Counted from the stretch's first letter, positions 1 to 15,054 are shown. The stretch is 64,000 nucleotides of DNA from Citrus sinensis (GCF_022201045.2 NC_068557.1:27815501-27879500), one strand, 5' to 3'. The notes: generated by a model from the letters alone, not told the origin. Numbers and translations are program-made.

Positions 1-21
1 GGAAATCAATTTAAGACAAAT

Positions 22-672
22 CTAAAATTTTGTTTGAAGTTGATCGACAACGGACTTGTCAACCTGAAAGGCCTTGGCAAGAATATCAGCAGCAATGGCC
101 GGGTTAGATCCGAAAACGGCATTAGCAATAGTGATGACTCCAGGATTCTGGCTGCTCAATGCAGAGATTGAGAAGGCATTTCCATGACCCACATTGCGTT
201 GAAAGTGAACGAGTCCAATCGGGAACACAAACACATCACCCTTTTGAAGAACCTTCGTGATGAGCCTGTTTTCTGGGTTAGATGTCACGAATCCGACCTC
301 AAGGCTTCCTTCGATGACTGTTAGAATCTCAGTGGCACGGGGGTGAACATGAGGAGGAACCACTCCCCATGGTGCGTAATCGATGCGAGCCAATGAGACG
401 CCAAGAGTGTTGAGTCCGGGTATTTGAGCCACTGTGACCGGTGTCACCCTAGAGCCAAGTGGGTTTTCTGTGTTGCCAGCTACATGCAGTCCGCTGAAGG
501 AAAAGTGGCTAGCCTGTGCGAGTTTTGGGTCCATGCAGGCGAAGCCGTTGACTCTTACGGGGCCACTGGGGTCTGCAACGCAGAAATCTTGAAGAGGGCT
601 AGGCTCAAAAGCAAGTGCAAGATTAGCACAAGTGATCGCTAGTAAACTCAGTACCAAAATGCGCCTGGCCAT
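22..672 (-). CDS. Germin-like protein (cupin), intronless
   Basis: The product is a 216-residue secreted germin-like protein. This family forms Mn-binding, protease-resistant oligomers in the cell wall; members act as superoxide dismutase, oxalate oxidase or have no known activity, and I cannot say which applies here. Residues 1-21 are a hydrophobic signal peptide ending in ALA before FEPSP. Cupin box 1 carries [10 protein letters not shown], giving ligands H108, H110 and E115; box 2 carries [10 protein letters not shown], giving H156. The conserved cysteine pair is C31/C46. Position 102 is Trp where family members usually have Gly (APWG against APGG). An in-frame ATG at 744 lies only about 7 bases from a TATA-like box (751-758), so the ATG at 672, next to the signal peptide, is the better start. 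There is no intron at the position where the relative at 15907 has one. Confidence 0.93.
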   Translation of the reverse strand: MARRILVLSLLAITCANLALAFEPSPLQDFCVADPSGPVRVNGFACMDPKLAQASHFSFSGLHVAGNTENPLGSRVTPVTVAQIPGLNTLGVSLARIDYAPWGVVPPHVHPRATEILTVIEGSLEVGFVTSNPENRLITKVLQKGDVFVFPIGLVHFQRNVGHGNAFSISALSSQNPGVITIANAVFGSNPAIAADILAKAFQVDKSVVDQLQTKF

Positions 673-750
673 TTTGATTGATCTCTCTTGATTAGAGCAG
701 ATATTAATATTAAGCGAAGAAGTGCGGTGAGGATTCAATTGCATGAACTC

Positions 751-758
751 TATTTATA
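751..758 (-). promoter_or_regulatory. TATA box of the 22-672 germin-like gene
   Basis: On the minus strand this reads TATAAATA, about 80 bases upstream of the chosen ATG at 672. That spacing leaves room for a short 5' leader and argues against the farther ATG at 744 being used. Confidence 0.55.
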
Positions 759-3660
759 GCCAGTAACGTAGTAGTAGTAGAGCGTTGCAATTACTTCCAT
801 GATATTAAAATACAAAATAAAATATGGATAAAGAATCATAGTCCTAAATGGAAATTAAAGCGGTGCCGTCTAAGCTTCAAACGTGTTGAAATAGTCTTCG
901 TTCTTTGACTTAAAATTTGAGCATTTTGTGGATATATAAAAGTTAAATGATCTTTACTATAATTCCCCCGTATAATTAAGCCGATTGCCTCACGCTGTGT
1001 TTATTACTTGTAATTAATTTTTCGACGTATATACCTTCTGACTGCATTCTTTTCCCGATTAATTAAGTTTGATACAGTCAGATAATCCGATCAATCCTTG
1101 TGATTACTTCAGCAGTGTTGCCAAATGGTTAGTACATTTGCTTCTTGACAAGAAAATAATTCCTTCTTGTCTGTCGGCCGCTTAAACTGAAGATGCCAGA
1201 CTCCTTCAAACTTAATTTCCAAATTAATTAATTACGAGTTGAGGGTTAATTAATTGCTTGTTTTTATTTTTTATGTTGTTTACTGATTTGTTTGTTAAAT
1301 ATTTGAAGTTTGAAATTTTATTAATTTCATATCTTTTCTCAACTTTTTTGTTTGTTTTTTTGTAATTTACATATGATTTTTAAATATTTATATCTTAATA
1401 GAAAAAGTTAACATTTGTGACTTTTTTTCTAAATGAGAAAATATCTCAATGAGAAGTAGATATCGTATTAAAAAATGTCTCTATTAAATATATTTATTTC
1501 CTAAACAAAATTCTTTTTTTTTTCTTTTTTATATTTACAAGGACAAAAATGTCAAACAATCATGTTTAAGATTTTTATTTATTTATTTATTAAAATAAAC
1601 AAAATGTCACTATATGTTCAAATCTTAAAAAAAGAAAAATAAACATGTCATTTAGATACTTATATTTAAATCCATTTCGATTTCAGATTAAACGACTGAG
1701 CGACTTCTGCTTTATGTATAAACAAACTTAGAATTCACTCTACGTTTTGTTGTACTTAAATATTATGGACTAGAATAAACCATTTTAATTATTTTATATT
1801 TTACCAGATTAACTAATGCCAAATACTAAGGAGTAACTTTGGTAGACTTATTTATTATGTGATCAAATATTATGTTAAATAATCTAATTTTGTAACACCT
1901 TATATAGTAATATATTATAGACAAGTATAACATTTAATTACATTATTTTAGATTATAATGAACTGAGTAATTTTGCAGTAACATATGAGGGGTCCCTAAT
2001 CCCTAACTCAGCTAATCTATTTAAGTAACTTTGAACCATTCATAGTTACTATTCATTCATTTTGGTTCTTGACTAAGAGCGTAAAAAGCCCCTTGCTCTC
2101 TCGCCCTTTTTCACCTTTGTGTGTGTGTGTGGATTGTTGAAGACTTAAGTTGTGATTTGCAACAAATCAAAAGAATGCTGGAGTTGTAACTGAACTTGAC
2201 AAGAAACTGTTGATGCCAAAATCTGGTTGAGTCAGTTAGCAGCTTGATACCAGATCCCTGCATCAACATTAAATTTGTTTTGTTTTAAAAGTATTATTAA
2301 AGTAAGCCAAAATAACCAATATTCAGCCTTTTCCAGATTATGCTAATTGTACTTCTTATTACACTTCCTTGACAATTATGGGAATTTATGCAATGTGAAT
2401 GACAACTACCATAAAAAAGACAACGTATATATGCATAATTTCTAATGCTCTTTTTTGCGAAAGTATAATGAAGCTATGGTTAAGAATAATTCATGCTCTC
2501 AATTAGTTTGATGCATATATTGAATCAACTGAATCAGAACCTAGATTTTAGTCCTTGGCTCCTGGGCAGTGTTCTTTTGAGCGTCACTCCCTATAATTTC
2601 CGTTGCTGCTTTTGCTTTCCAATCCAATTAATTTCACCATCTTGAGTGTTCCTCTGTAGAGTCCTAAGCTTGCTCTTTGCAATTTTGAGGCTGCGATTTC
2701 TTTTTTTCTTAATTTTTGTTTTATTCTTTTATTACATTTACATAAGATTTTTAATTCATAAAAACGAGAAAGGGCATATTTAGTTTTTCATGTAAACTTG
2801 ATAACTGATTTGAGCGTTGGAGGGTTTACGCCGGAAAAACTTTCGACACCTCTGACCATTCTCTATAATTTTAAGTACTTGCTGATCATCTGCTGATAGT
2901 CGAAGGATCTTCTTGGAGATCAACCAGCAACTTCCCACCAAACAAATTTAATGCTTATGCATGGATATGAGATCGAGTTACTAACCAACTCATCTAGATT
3001 TTGGCATCAACAAAAACATTTAGATATGACAAATAAAGATGAGAAATCTTACAATTCTCTCCTAAACAAGTGCATGAATGAATATGTAAGATTATGAGTT
3101 TAAGTCTAAAAAAATTTCAGCACATTTTTCTTGGAGTCCAAACGCACTCCCCAATCGTGGCAATTAATTAATTAACTATTCTTTGATTCGCATCTCCATT
3201 GCAGTTTCTGGAAGTCGAAATTTGTTAGCTTAAGTAGTATAAAGCTTTAATTTAATCTCCTAATAATATTCATTAATATGTTTTGTTTTACGAGAAGATT
3301 GATTAAATGTTCCATATTTCTCACTACTGATTATTATTTGGTCTGCTAATCAAAGACTGAAGCAGCTGAGACATATATACCCTGTATGTATTATGTAAAT
3401 GGCACGCCATTTTTGATGAGAAACTTGAACACGAAGTCGCAATAATAACACAATTGTCGAAAGAAAAGTGCGAGTGGAAAACAAACACCAATTAATTGAA
3501 GAAGGCACGCGAGTAACCAAACCCTGTGTAAAAATTCAAGTGCCCTCTTTACCTTCTGCTTTCTAATCTTTACCTCTACAAATCAAACTTGCACAATATG
3601 CAAGCCCAACAACAAATCCACTATGAAATGTCTGAAAGAAAACTGACAGATGTGAGAACG
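759..3660. other. Intergenic, AT-rich, no gene recognised
   Basis: I see about 2.9 kb of AT-rich DNA with short homopolymer runs and a (GT)n tract near 2117-2130. There is no long open frame, RNA gene or terminal repeat that I can support. It should hold the promoter of the minus-strand germin-like gene at its left end and that of the PPR gene at its right end. Confidence 0.5.
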
Positions 3661-3671
3661 CATGATTTTGT

Positions 3672-3797
3672 GCATCAGCAGTAAAATCTGCAACAACAAC
3701 AACAACCAAGAACATCATTAGAACCAAATGTGTAGTAGGCATCAGCATTAAAATCCGCAATATCAATCAAGAACATTATTAGGACCAAATGTGCAGC
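3672..3797. repeat. Imperfect tandem repeat spanning the PPR start codon
   Basis: Two diverged copies of a block of about 60-67 bp begin at 3672 and 3739. Each runs from GCATCAGCA through an AC-rich stretch to ACCAAATGTG. The second copy carries the start codon of the PPR gene (3789); the first carries the matching ATG at 3728. Confidence 0.75.
3728..3751 (+). CDS. Candidate 7-codon upstream ORF of the PPR gene
   Basis: The ATG in the first repeat copy opens a seven-residue frame (MCSRHQH) that stops 37 bases before the PPR start codon. It would be a uORF only if the PPR transcript starts upstream of 3728, which the sequence does not show. Confidence 0.3.
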   Translation: MCSRHQH

Positions 3798-5468
3798 CAA
3801 CACTTGCGCAGAATTCTCGTGTCCCTAAGCAATCCAGCTCATAGTGCTAGACTCGTGGATCAAGTCCTCACTCAAGCCATCACCAACGGCCTCAGCCATG
3901 CCACGCCCACATGGAACTGCATTCTCAGAGCCTACTCGAACAGCCCCGCACCCATCAAAGCCATTCTCATTTTCAACCACTTCTTCATTAAGAAAAGCTC
4001 CAACGTTCCCGATAACTACACCTACCCAGTTCTATTCAAAGCCTGTTCTTGTTCATTGTCACTACTACCAATGGGAAAAGGATTACATGCCCATGTCACT
4101 AAAACCGCCCTAGATAGTGATATTTATGTGGGAAATTCTCTTATTCATTTTTATGGACGCATGGCTCTTTTTACGGATGCGCGTGTCCTGTTCGATAAAA
4201 TGCCTTTTAGAGATGTAGGGAGCTGGAATACGCTTATGAGTATTTATAATGACTTTTCTGATTCTGGGGAAGTTTTAATTTTGTTCAAACAATTGATATT
4301 TGAAGGAATTGTGGCGGATAAGATCACTTTGGTGATTCTCTTCTCAGCTTGTGCACGGTTAGAGAAGCTTCATTATGGTAAAACCGTACATTGCTATGCA
4401 ACAAAAGTTGGTCTTGAATACATGTTGAATATGGAGAATGCGTTGTTGTTAATGTATGCGAAGTGTAAAGAAATGGATGAAGCATTACGACTGTTTGATG
4501 AAATGGGTTCTAGGAGAAATATAGTGTCGCTTAACATTTTGATCAATGGATATATTGACATGGAGCTAGTAGATTTGGCTCGCGAAGTATTTGATGAGAT
4601 TGTTGATAAGGACATTGTTTTATGGCGTTCGATGATGCATGGGTGTGTTAAGGCTAAACAGCCGGAGGAGGCTTTAGAACTTTTCAAGAAAATGATTGAT
4701 GAGGGGGTGACACCAGACGAAGAAGTAATGGTCAGCGTGCTTTCAGCCTGTTCCAGTTTGTCAAACCTACAATATGGTAGGCTAGTTCATCGTTTCATCT
4801 TGCAAAACAACATAACCCAAGATGCTTTTGTGAAGACAGCTCTTATTGACATGTATTCCAAGTGCGGGAGTCTAGAGGAAGCTCTGGTTACATTTTACAA
4901 AACGGATTGCAAAGATGTCGTCACTTGGACAACAATGATTGAGGGGCTAGCAAATTATGGTCTTGGGAATGAAGCTTTGCGCGTTTTTTATCAGATGGAA
5001 AGAAAAGGGATCAAGCCAAATGAAGCCACGTTTGTTTCTGTGTTAGCTGCATGCAGACATTCTGGGTTGATCACTGAGGGCTGCCAATTGTTCAGGAGAA
5101 TGGGAGGAGTGTACAGAGTTCAACCAACAATTGAGCACTTTGTTTGTCTAGTTGATCTGTTAAGCAGAGCAGGGCTGTTGTATCAGGCTGAGGAGTTTAT
5201 CAAAATCATGCCAGCTGAGGACAAATTCATATCTTATAAAGCTCTATTAAGTGCTTGCATCACATATTCAGAATTTGATCTTGGCAAGAAAGTTGCTAAT
5301 AATATGATGAAGTTAGGTAACCAGAGCCATGAAGCTTATGTCCTTTTATCCAACTTCTATGCTCTCGAGGGTCATTGGACTGAAGTAGCAGAGGCAAGAA
5401 GAAACATGAAAGAGCTTCAAACAAGAAAGAAGCCTGGCAACAGTATTATAGACCTCAAACATTATTAG
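3789..5468 (+). CDS. Pentatricopeptide repeat protein, E subgroup (PLS class)
   Basis: The gene is a single exon of 559 residues, typical of plant PPR genes. After a basic, Ser/Leu-rich N-terminus that could be an organelle-targeting peptide, the protein is built of successive repeats of about 31-36 residues. Recognisable pieces include VYVGN-like (DIYVGNSLIHFYGRM), a DVGSWNTLMS block, DVVTWTTMIEGLANYG and GIKPNEATFVSVLAACRHSG, the usual PLS-type signatures. The C-terminus has an E motif (AYVLLSNFYALEGHW, then KKPGNSIID) but no DYW deaminase domain. E-type PPR proteins bind organellar RNA and usually take part in C-to-U editing with a partner; the target cannot be read from the sequence. The ATG at 3789 lies in the second copy of a short tandem repeat. 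Confidence 0.93.
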   Translation: MCSQHLRRILVSLSNPAHSARLVDQVLTQAITNGLSHATPTWNCILRAYSNSPAPIKAILIFNHFFIKKSSNVPDNYTYPVLFKACSCSLSLLPMGKGLHAHVTKTALDSDIYVGNSLIHFYGRMALFTDARVLFDKMPFRDVGSWNTLMSIYNDFSDSGEVLILFKQLIFEGIVADKITLVILFSACARLEKLHYGKTVHCYATKVGLEYMLNMENALLLMYAKCKEMDEALRLFDEMGSRRNIVSLNILINGYIDMELVDLAREVFDEIVDKDIVLWRSMMHGCVKAKQPEEALELFKKMIDEGVTPDEEVMVSVLSACSSLSNLQYGRLVHRFILQNNITQDAFVKTALIDMYSKCGSLEEALVTFYKTDCKDVVTWTTMIEGLANYGLGNEALRVFYQMERKGIKPNEATFVSVLAACRHSGLITEGCQLFRRMGGVYRVQPTIEHFVCLVDLLSRAGLLYQAEEFIKIMPAEDKFISYKALLSACITYSEFDLGKKVANNMMKLGNQSHEAYVLLSNFYALEGHWTEVAEARRNMKELQTRKKPGNSIIDLKHY

Positions 5469-5887
5469 CAAGAAATGCAATGTGAGAACAATCAAATTGT
5501 TCCACATTTATTACCTGCAATCTTTTGCACCCAAAATTTTCCCTTCAGACATTGCAGCTTAGGAAATTATCTCCATTCTCTCAAGTCACAGAGTCGTACA
5601 TACAGAATGAGCATTCAGTGAGCATATAGTACATATGAAATTGTAGACTTTGAACTGCTTCAATAAAATTAAATCATGGAAACTGCATTAAAGCACTTAA
5701 ATTACAAAATCAGGTAACCAGGTATAACACGATGTGATTTGTATGTATAAATTTACAGTTCAGAATACAACACCTCAAGTTGGATCTGCCAACGAAAAGG
5801 TTGGACTTTCTATCACACTCATGACTGAACCTTCAGTTTTACAGTTTGGAGTTCTATAGAACAAAAGCCAAAACTAAATCATCATTT
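5469..5887. other. Convergent 3' region between the PPR gene and the 5888 gene
   Basis: About 420 bp separate the stop codons of two converging genes. It should hold both 3' UTRs. I see no other feature. Confidence 0.6.
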
Positions 5888-7258
5888 TTAGCAAGAGATT
5901 GTTGCAGGCCTCAGCTTTGCAACCAATTTTAACGCAAGACACCAAGAAACTGTAAGGACAAGTGCTAGAACCCGGCCTCCAACAAGTCCAGCAAGAACAA
6001 TTAAGCAGAGAATTAGATAAGCTGAATTCCCCTTTCTCTTTGTTTCCACAGACGACTCATCTACAATCATTTTTGCCTCCGCTTGGGATTCATCAAAAAA
6101 CTCTTCTCCTTGGCAACTTTCCTCTTCTTTCACCGATAGAGACTGAGAAGAATCCTCTTCAACATCTTGTTCTAGTTTATCACAATTTCTTTGCTCAGGT
6201 ACTTTATCCTCTACCGCAGAAGAACAAACTCCTCTGCTCCAATCCATCTCCTTCTCCTTACACTTTTGGTCCTTCTTTTTACACAACTTCTTGGGAACAA
6301 ATTTTTTAAAGTTCGCTCTCAGTTTCGCTCTTCGGCTTTGCTCCTTTTTGCATAAAGAAACATCTACTTTATCCTCATTCTTATTCTCATTTTCGTCCAC
6401 AATCCTCTCCTTTTTCTCCAATTCCTCCAATATTTTCACTCTCCTATCACCACTTTCAACTTCCAAATTCTTTCTCTCACTTCCAATCTCTTCAACCGGC
6501 GTGAAAACAACACATTTCGGATCAACAACCTCAATTTCTTCAATCGAAGAATCACACGCACCACCGTCACCAGATCCTCTCGTTGAATCTTTTTCAAATC
6601 TCTTAATCTCTTCCAAAGATGAAACATCTGCATCCTTCTTACCCTTACAAAAACACCACAACTTAACTCTCTCGACAAAACAATCAAACACAGTCCTTGC
6701 CTTAGAACACGGTCTCAAGTGAACCAATACACGAGTCCCAACAAACTCGAGAAAGAGAAGCAAAAACGCCGACTTTGTGATACCAACCGCCAGCCTTTTC
6801 GAACTCAAAGCTAATACCACAACCAAAAACACCCTCAGAACCGCCATTACAACACGCCCCTTCTTTGATCCATCGGCGTCAGCGCCGCCAACACCAAAAT
6901 CACGATCGTCACCGACACATTGTTCAACAACCGCCAATTCCTCAACCGGGGTTCTCTTAATCTTATTCGTTCGCACATTTTCTTGGCCCCCAGATGATGA
7001 ATTCACCTTCATGTTAGTGTAACACGGCGGCGGCGGCGTTACATTCATGGGCCTGGAAATTTCCATCGGGGGCTCCGACTGCGATTTCTTCTTCGAATGT
7101 TTCTTCAACCGATCTCGATTCTTCACAAATAGATCGACGAGAGAAGTTGGGAACCCTGTCTGCACAACAAGCGATCCCCCGCGTTTCGGCGGCGACTGAA
7201 AATCCGCCACCAAACGCGATATCCTCGAAACCTTTGTCTTTTTCCATGGCAAAGGCAT
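5888..7258 (-). CDS. Uncharacterised basic protein with hydrophobic segments
   Basis: This is a single-exon gene of 456 residues that I cannot assign to a characterised family. The N-terminus MPLPWKKTKVSRISRLVADF and the following Lys-rich segment (RDRLKKHSKKKSQ) look conserved and nuclear-signal-like. I vaguely recall such plant proteins annotated as 'ethylene-responsive nuclear protein-related', but that is weak. Residues about 136-180 form two hydrophobic stretches, the middle (200-400) is highly charged with EEIE and KKK-type clusters, and residues about 413-447 form another strongly hydrophobic pair (LILCLIVLAGLVGGRV, then VLTVSWCLALKLV). That layout suggests a membrane-anchored protein with a large charged loop. 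The start is the first in-frame ATG and gives the conserved-looking N-terminus. Confidence 0.75.
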   Translation of the reverse strand: MPLPWKKTKVSRISRLVADFQSPPKRGGSLVVQTGFPTSLVDLFVKNRDRLKKHSKKKSQSEPPMEISRPMNVTPPPPCYTNMKVNSSSGGQENVRTNKIKRTPVEELAVVEQCVGDDRDFGVGGADADGSKKGRVVMAVLRVFLVVVLALSSKRLAVGITKSAFLLLFLEFVGTRVLVHLRPCSKARTVFDCFVERVKLWCFCKGKKDADVSSLEEIKRFEKDSTRGSGDGGACDSSIEEIEVVDPKCVVFTPVEEIGSERKNLEVESGDRRVKILEELEKKERIVDENENKNEDKVDVSLCKKEQSRRAKLRANFKKFVPKKLCKKKDQKCKEKEMDWSRGVCSSAVEDKVPEQRNCDKLEQDVEEDSSQSLSVKEEESCQGEEFFDESQAEAKMIVDESSVETKRKGNSAYLILCLIVLAGLVGGRVLALVLTVSWCLALKLVAKLRPATISC

Positions 7259-7714
7259 GTTTTTTTAAAAATATAAAAATTCCTCCTTTCTTTGCTTCAC
7301 CAACTGGGTTTTGTTAAAGAAAGGCAAATTGGGCTACAAAGATTTTTTGGCAAAGGATTTGATGAGAATGGTTGAATCATCACATGTTTGTTCTGCGTCG
7401 TTTGTTTATTATAGAACCCTAACAGTTTAGAGAGAGAAAGAGGAAACAGATGGAGAGAGATAGTGGGAAATAATTATTGTTGAGGATGTAAAATAACGCG
7501 TGCGGAGAAGCCTTCTAAGAAATTTTGTTTCCGCGGTTTTTTCTGTTTTGTGTGTTGAGAGTTTTCATTTGGAGGGAAGGGGAAATATGTATGCATGTGT
7601 ATATATACATACATATATAATCTTTAGCTGAGTTTTTGTTTACTAATTTTAACTGTGTCTAAAGGTGGGTTTATTTGTAAGGATCATGCTGTAATTATTA
7701 TCGACTTTAAGGTG

Positions 7715-7738
7715 TTTTTTTTTTTTTTTTTTTTTTTT
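7715..7738. repeat. Poly-T run
   Basis: An uninterrupted run of about 24 T residues. It could be the poly-A tail of an old retroposed copy on the minus strand, but I see no matching element beside it. Confidence 0.8.
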
Positions 7739-8220
7739 AACTCTTGGGTAAAATGCTTTGTTTCTCTTTATGTAAAGTCAATTTAATGGTTCTTTTTTTC
7801 TGAAAAGTTTTATTTTATCCGAGTTACTTTTTTAAAGAAATATTTAGAGTTGTGAGTAAGATGAATGATTTGATTTGACTTCATCATCCACGTTTAATAT
7901 TATCTACATCTTGATTGATGGTAACCCGCCAAAGCATTGTTTGTACTAATCGATTTCAATAAGTTAGTAAAATCTAATTGGTGCTTTATTTATTTATTTA
8001 TTTTTTTTAAGATTTTGGAACCAACTGGGTCAGTTCACATATACTTTAGAAAAATTATTGGTAAACTCCAAAAATAAATAAATAAATAAATAATAGTTGG
8101 TGCTTATTGCTGAAGGTCACGTTTAAATTGTTGAGTGAAAATTACAGTCCCTGATGGTGTGATTAAATAAATAATAAATAACGGATGAAGCAGCTTAAAA
8201 ACTGCCGTGTGTACAGCTGA

Positions 8221-8312
8221 TGGGGCCCTACCATCCATAGAGCATGATTGATGATTCACTGTGTGAGAGTGCGTAGAGGGGGGCCCACTGTCCGTCGCTT
8301 TTCGTGGGCCCT
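8221..8312 (-). promoter_or_regulatory. Cluster of TGGGCC/GGGCCC motifs
   Basis: Three GGGCCC or TGGGCC cores lie within about 90 bp (GATGGGGCCC, GGGGCCCACT, CGTGGGCCCT). In plants, TGGGCC is the 'site II' TCP-binding element of growth-related promoters. The nearest start codon is that of the minus-strand gene at 7258, about 1 kb away, so the assignment is uncertain. Confidence 0.3.
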
Positions 8313-10057
8313 TCACAAGTATTAAAACCAAAAACAAATAGGAAAGACTCAAAAAGAGGGGGAGCGTAAATCGGAAGTAAAAGGAACGTCAAAGCGAGAA
8401 GCACGTGGTGTTGTGATGGTGTTTTGAATTTGACCGCATTCTTGGTCTCTCTTTGGTCTCTTCACTCGCTTTTGGGTACAGCTGTTCCTCGCACAGTCAA
8501 AAACAAAAATAACAAACAGTTAACAATTATACCAGGCGTGTCTATTTTGACAGCGACAGTAATAATGGGATGAAATTCCTTTTCGGAGTAAATTTCTCGG
8601 ATGCCATGACTTTATTTTCGCTGTAGTCAAATCTCAAATAAGACTGACTAAACTTGCCTCACTGGGCTCGAAGCCAACTCTTGCCCACAACTGGAAACGA
8701 ATTCGAGTCTCACGGGGGATTCTTTTTCTTTGTATAAGAGTAAATATCTCTCAGAATATCTTTAGGAATAGATTTTTGAGTTCATATTTTTTTAATTTTT
8801 TAGATTGTCATGCAAAATATTTGTAGTTAAAGGTTCAATAAATTTTTAAATTATAATTTTTTTTTATGTTGATGCTAAAATCTAATAATGTCAACGTGTG
8901 GATTCCCTACTAGATCCTAACGTCAGCATTTAAATTTATTTGTGGAGAAATAATTTTTACCTCCACAAAGAAGTCCGACCAAAAATTGACAAGCACGATT
9001 CGACCCCGGCGAGCACTTGCAACTAGAAAAAAGGTCAAGGCACCAAAAGTTTTTCCAGTGCTAAACTTTCAGTTTTAACCATTCGATGCTTAAATTAGTA
9101 TCACGGAATTTCGTGGAATAACAAAGTGTATAATTGTTTATATAAAAGGATCAATAAAAACAAAAAAAATAGAAGAAGAAATTCTCCCTCAAAATAAGAA
9201 GAAGAAATAGATATAAGATAAGGAATGATAGATATAGGTGAGGATTAAAAAAAAAAAAAAGAGTCTGAAAATTAGATACGCCGAGATCACCTACAGAATG
9301 AGAGGGATAAAGTTTTTCCAAAAGTTTCTAACTGTTGGCATCCTTGGGAGTTTTTTAGGGATCCAACTCCTCCCCCATGGATTAAGATATTGTATGTAGG
9401 CTTTGGTGATAGAGTGTACTTCCATCATCCCCTCGGATTATGGAGTTGTGGGTCTCGGCGGGGGAGGAGTTTGATTCTAGTGTTACTGAAACCTCCTGAT
9501 CCAACAAGCCTCACACCATCAATATTAAACTTATTATATTGGGCCACTATAAGGCTGTATCCACGGCTAAGGACAGTAACTATGGGAATAACAACCCATC
9601 AGAAGTTTTTGATAAAACCCCGTTGTAAGAAACGGTGCAAGTGCAATCGCAGAACGGGTGTATTTAAAAACTGGAATATCAACCGAAAGATTCTTTGTTT
9701 AAACCCAAGGATTGGCCCATTCATTTTTTTTCCTGAAATACTTGCACTAGTTGACCCCCACCCCACCTGTTATCTTATCTTTTGAGCCCCACACCCAATC
9801 ATTTAATTTACGACTTTATCCAATGCGAAAATTACCAACGAGGACAAAAAGAAAGGCCAATCTACAATTGTGACACATTCGTTCTGCCTCCTCAGGGCTA
9901 AGGTCCAAAAGGATACATGTTGAGAAGGCATCTATATCCATCACATGCACGATGCACCATTACTTTTGCCTACATTTGAAGCAACGCATATTAATATTTA
10001 TTTTAGATAAAAAGTTTAGGGATTTATCAGAATAAAAATGGGGTCAATTAGCTCCTT

Positions 10058-10377
10058 TAACTCTTTATCAATTAGGTAACCACCAGATTACTGCATTGCA
10101 CAGATATTTACAAATATATATAACTGTTATCATAATAGTACACTGATATTTACAATCAGATATACTTAACTGGGATTTATATATATGATTACATTAAACT
10201 CTATTAAATACATGCCCAGATAAATTATCCTTACAGACGAGAGATGCATTTACTTCATTAATATTTCGTAAATAAAAAGAAGTTATAAATATTTTAGTCC
10301 CCACAATATTTTAAATATTGTGGGGGCTTGAACCGCTGCCTAAAAAATAAAAAATAAAAAAAATAACTCTTTATCAA
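10058..10377 (+). mobile_element. Poly-A-tailed retroposon (SINE-like) with target duplication
   Basis: The 14-bp sequence TAACTCTTTATCAA occurs at 10058-10071 and again at 10364-10377. The 292 bp between them end in an A-rich tail (10341-10363). A long target duplication plus an A tail is the mark of LINE-machinery retroposition. Near the 3' end GGGCTTGAACCGC looks like a weak tRNA B-box, but there is no clear tRNA head, so I call it SINE-like only. The body contains a perfect hairpin with 13-bp arms at 10299-10325 (CCCCACAATATTT and its complement around one base). Confidence 0.6.
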
Positions 10378-14180
<3,803 letters not shown>

Positions 14181-15054
14181 GGTGTCTTTTTCTAATGTTC
14201 CAGGGCCAGTTTGTCTGAAATTTATTTCTTGTCGGCGCTCTTTCAGTTTGTGATTATTGTTTCTGTTGTTGAGGGATCATTAGAATGTGATGTTTATTGG
14301 TATGTAACTTGTCTCGTTGTATTGGGGGATGGGTATGATGTGTTTCAATATAAATGATGTATGTTTGTATTAAGTAGTTAAAAGATATCACTTGAAGCTA
14401 ATACTGTGTAGCAAACATTTATTTTCGCTTTTTTCGTTTCGTAGCGCACGTGGATTGAACGGGTTAGCCTTTGGTGGTTTTCACAGTAAAAATATTTTAT
14501 TTCTCAAGAAGTTCATAATTTTTTTTTGGGTTAAATATTATAAAGTATAACTGGATATATAAGCTGCCAAGAAATAAAGAAATCCAAACATAAAACCTAA
14601 CCCAAAAAAAATTATGATAATAAAACTCCCAGAGGGGTCATATTTATTTGAGGAGAATTTAAAAAAAAAAAATCACCAGAAAGAGGTGCCGATGAATGCA
14701 ATAAGGGATGCAAATTATTTATTTACCTTTACAGGCATTTAGTATTTAATTTTATTTTCAGTTATTGTTCACTGATAATCGAATTTTAATGGAGTCGGTC
14801 ATGGAAGGCATGCCGCATGCACATAAAATATGAGGATGCAGGTAAGGTTTGCGCGGTCTGAAATTTCAATGACGGCGTTGGCTACCTCTCTCTATCACAA
14901 GAAATATGTAATAATATGTTTGTAATTTAGAATTTTTTTCTGTAATTGACAGTATTTTGTAGATAAGGAATGCCACTCTATAGGTACTGCTAAAAGATGG
15001 GCCAATATAGGTGCGGCCCATGAGCCCATTGTATTTAAAGAATCTTTACTCACA
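14181..15054. other. Tubulin 3' region and intergenic DNA
   Basis: The first few hundred bases should be the tubulin 3' UTR. The rest is AT-rich with no gene or repeat that I recognise, up to the U6 promoter. Confidence 0.5.

Larger units (their letters stand above)
7259..10057. other. Intergenic region with transposon-like debris, no gene
   Basis: The left end is the promoter of the minus-strand 5888-7258 gene. There is a poly-T run at 7715-7738, TGGGCC/GGGCCC motifs at 8221-8312, and tetranucleotide TTTA/AAAT runs at 7985-8090 flanked by TTGGTGCTT direct repeats. A tRNA-promoter-like stretch (AATTCGAGTC, 8700-8715) could be the remains of a SINE. The segment at 9290-9800 contains an open frame of 131 codons with no recognisable protein features and is probably not coding. 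Confidence 0.45.

Noticed and set aside
6291-6722. 143-codon plus-strand frame opposite the 5888-7258 gene, and neighbouring frames on both strands
   Set aside because: Ser/Phe-rich translation of the complement of a Glu/Lys-rich coding region, so a shadow.
7978-8104. Small inserted element between TTGGTGCTT repeats
   Set aside because: The flanking match is 9 bp and the ends are only TTTA/AAAT simple repeats, which can arise by slippage. Too weak to call a transposon.
9390-9785. 131-codon plus-strand frame in the tubulin upstream region
   Set aside because: Composition is erratic (Cys/Arg-rich patches next to Ile/Phe-rich ones), with no recognisable domain or promoter. The region is probably repeat-derived.
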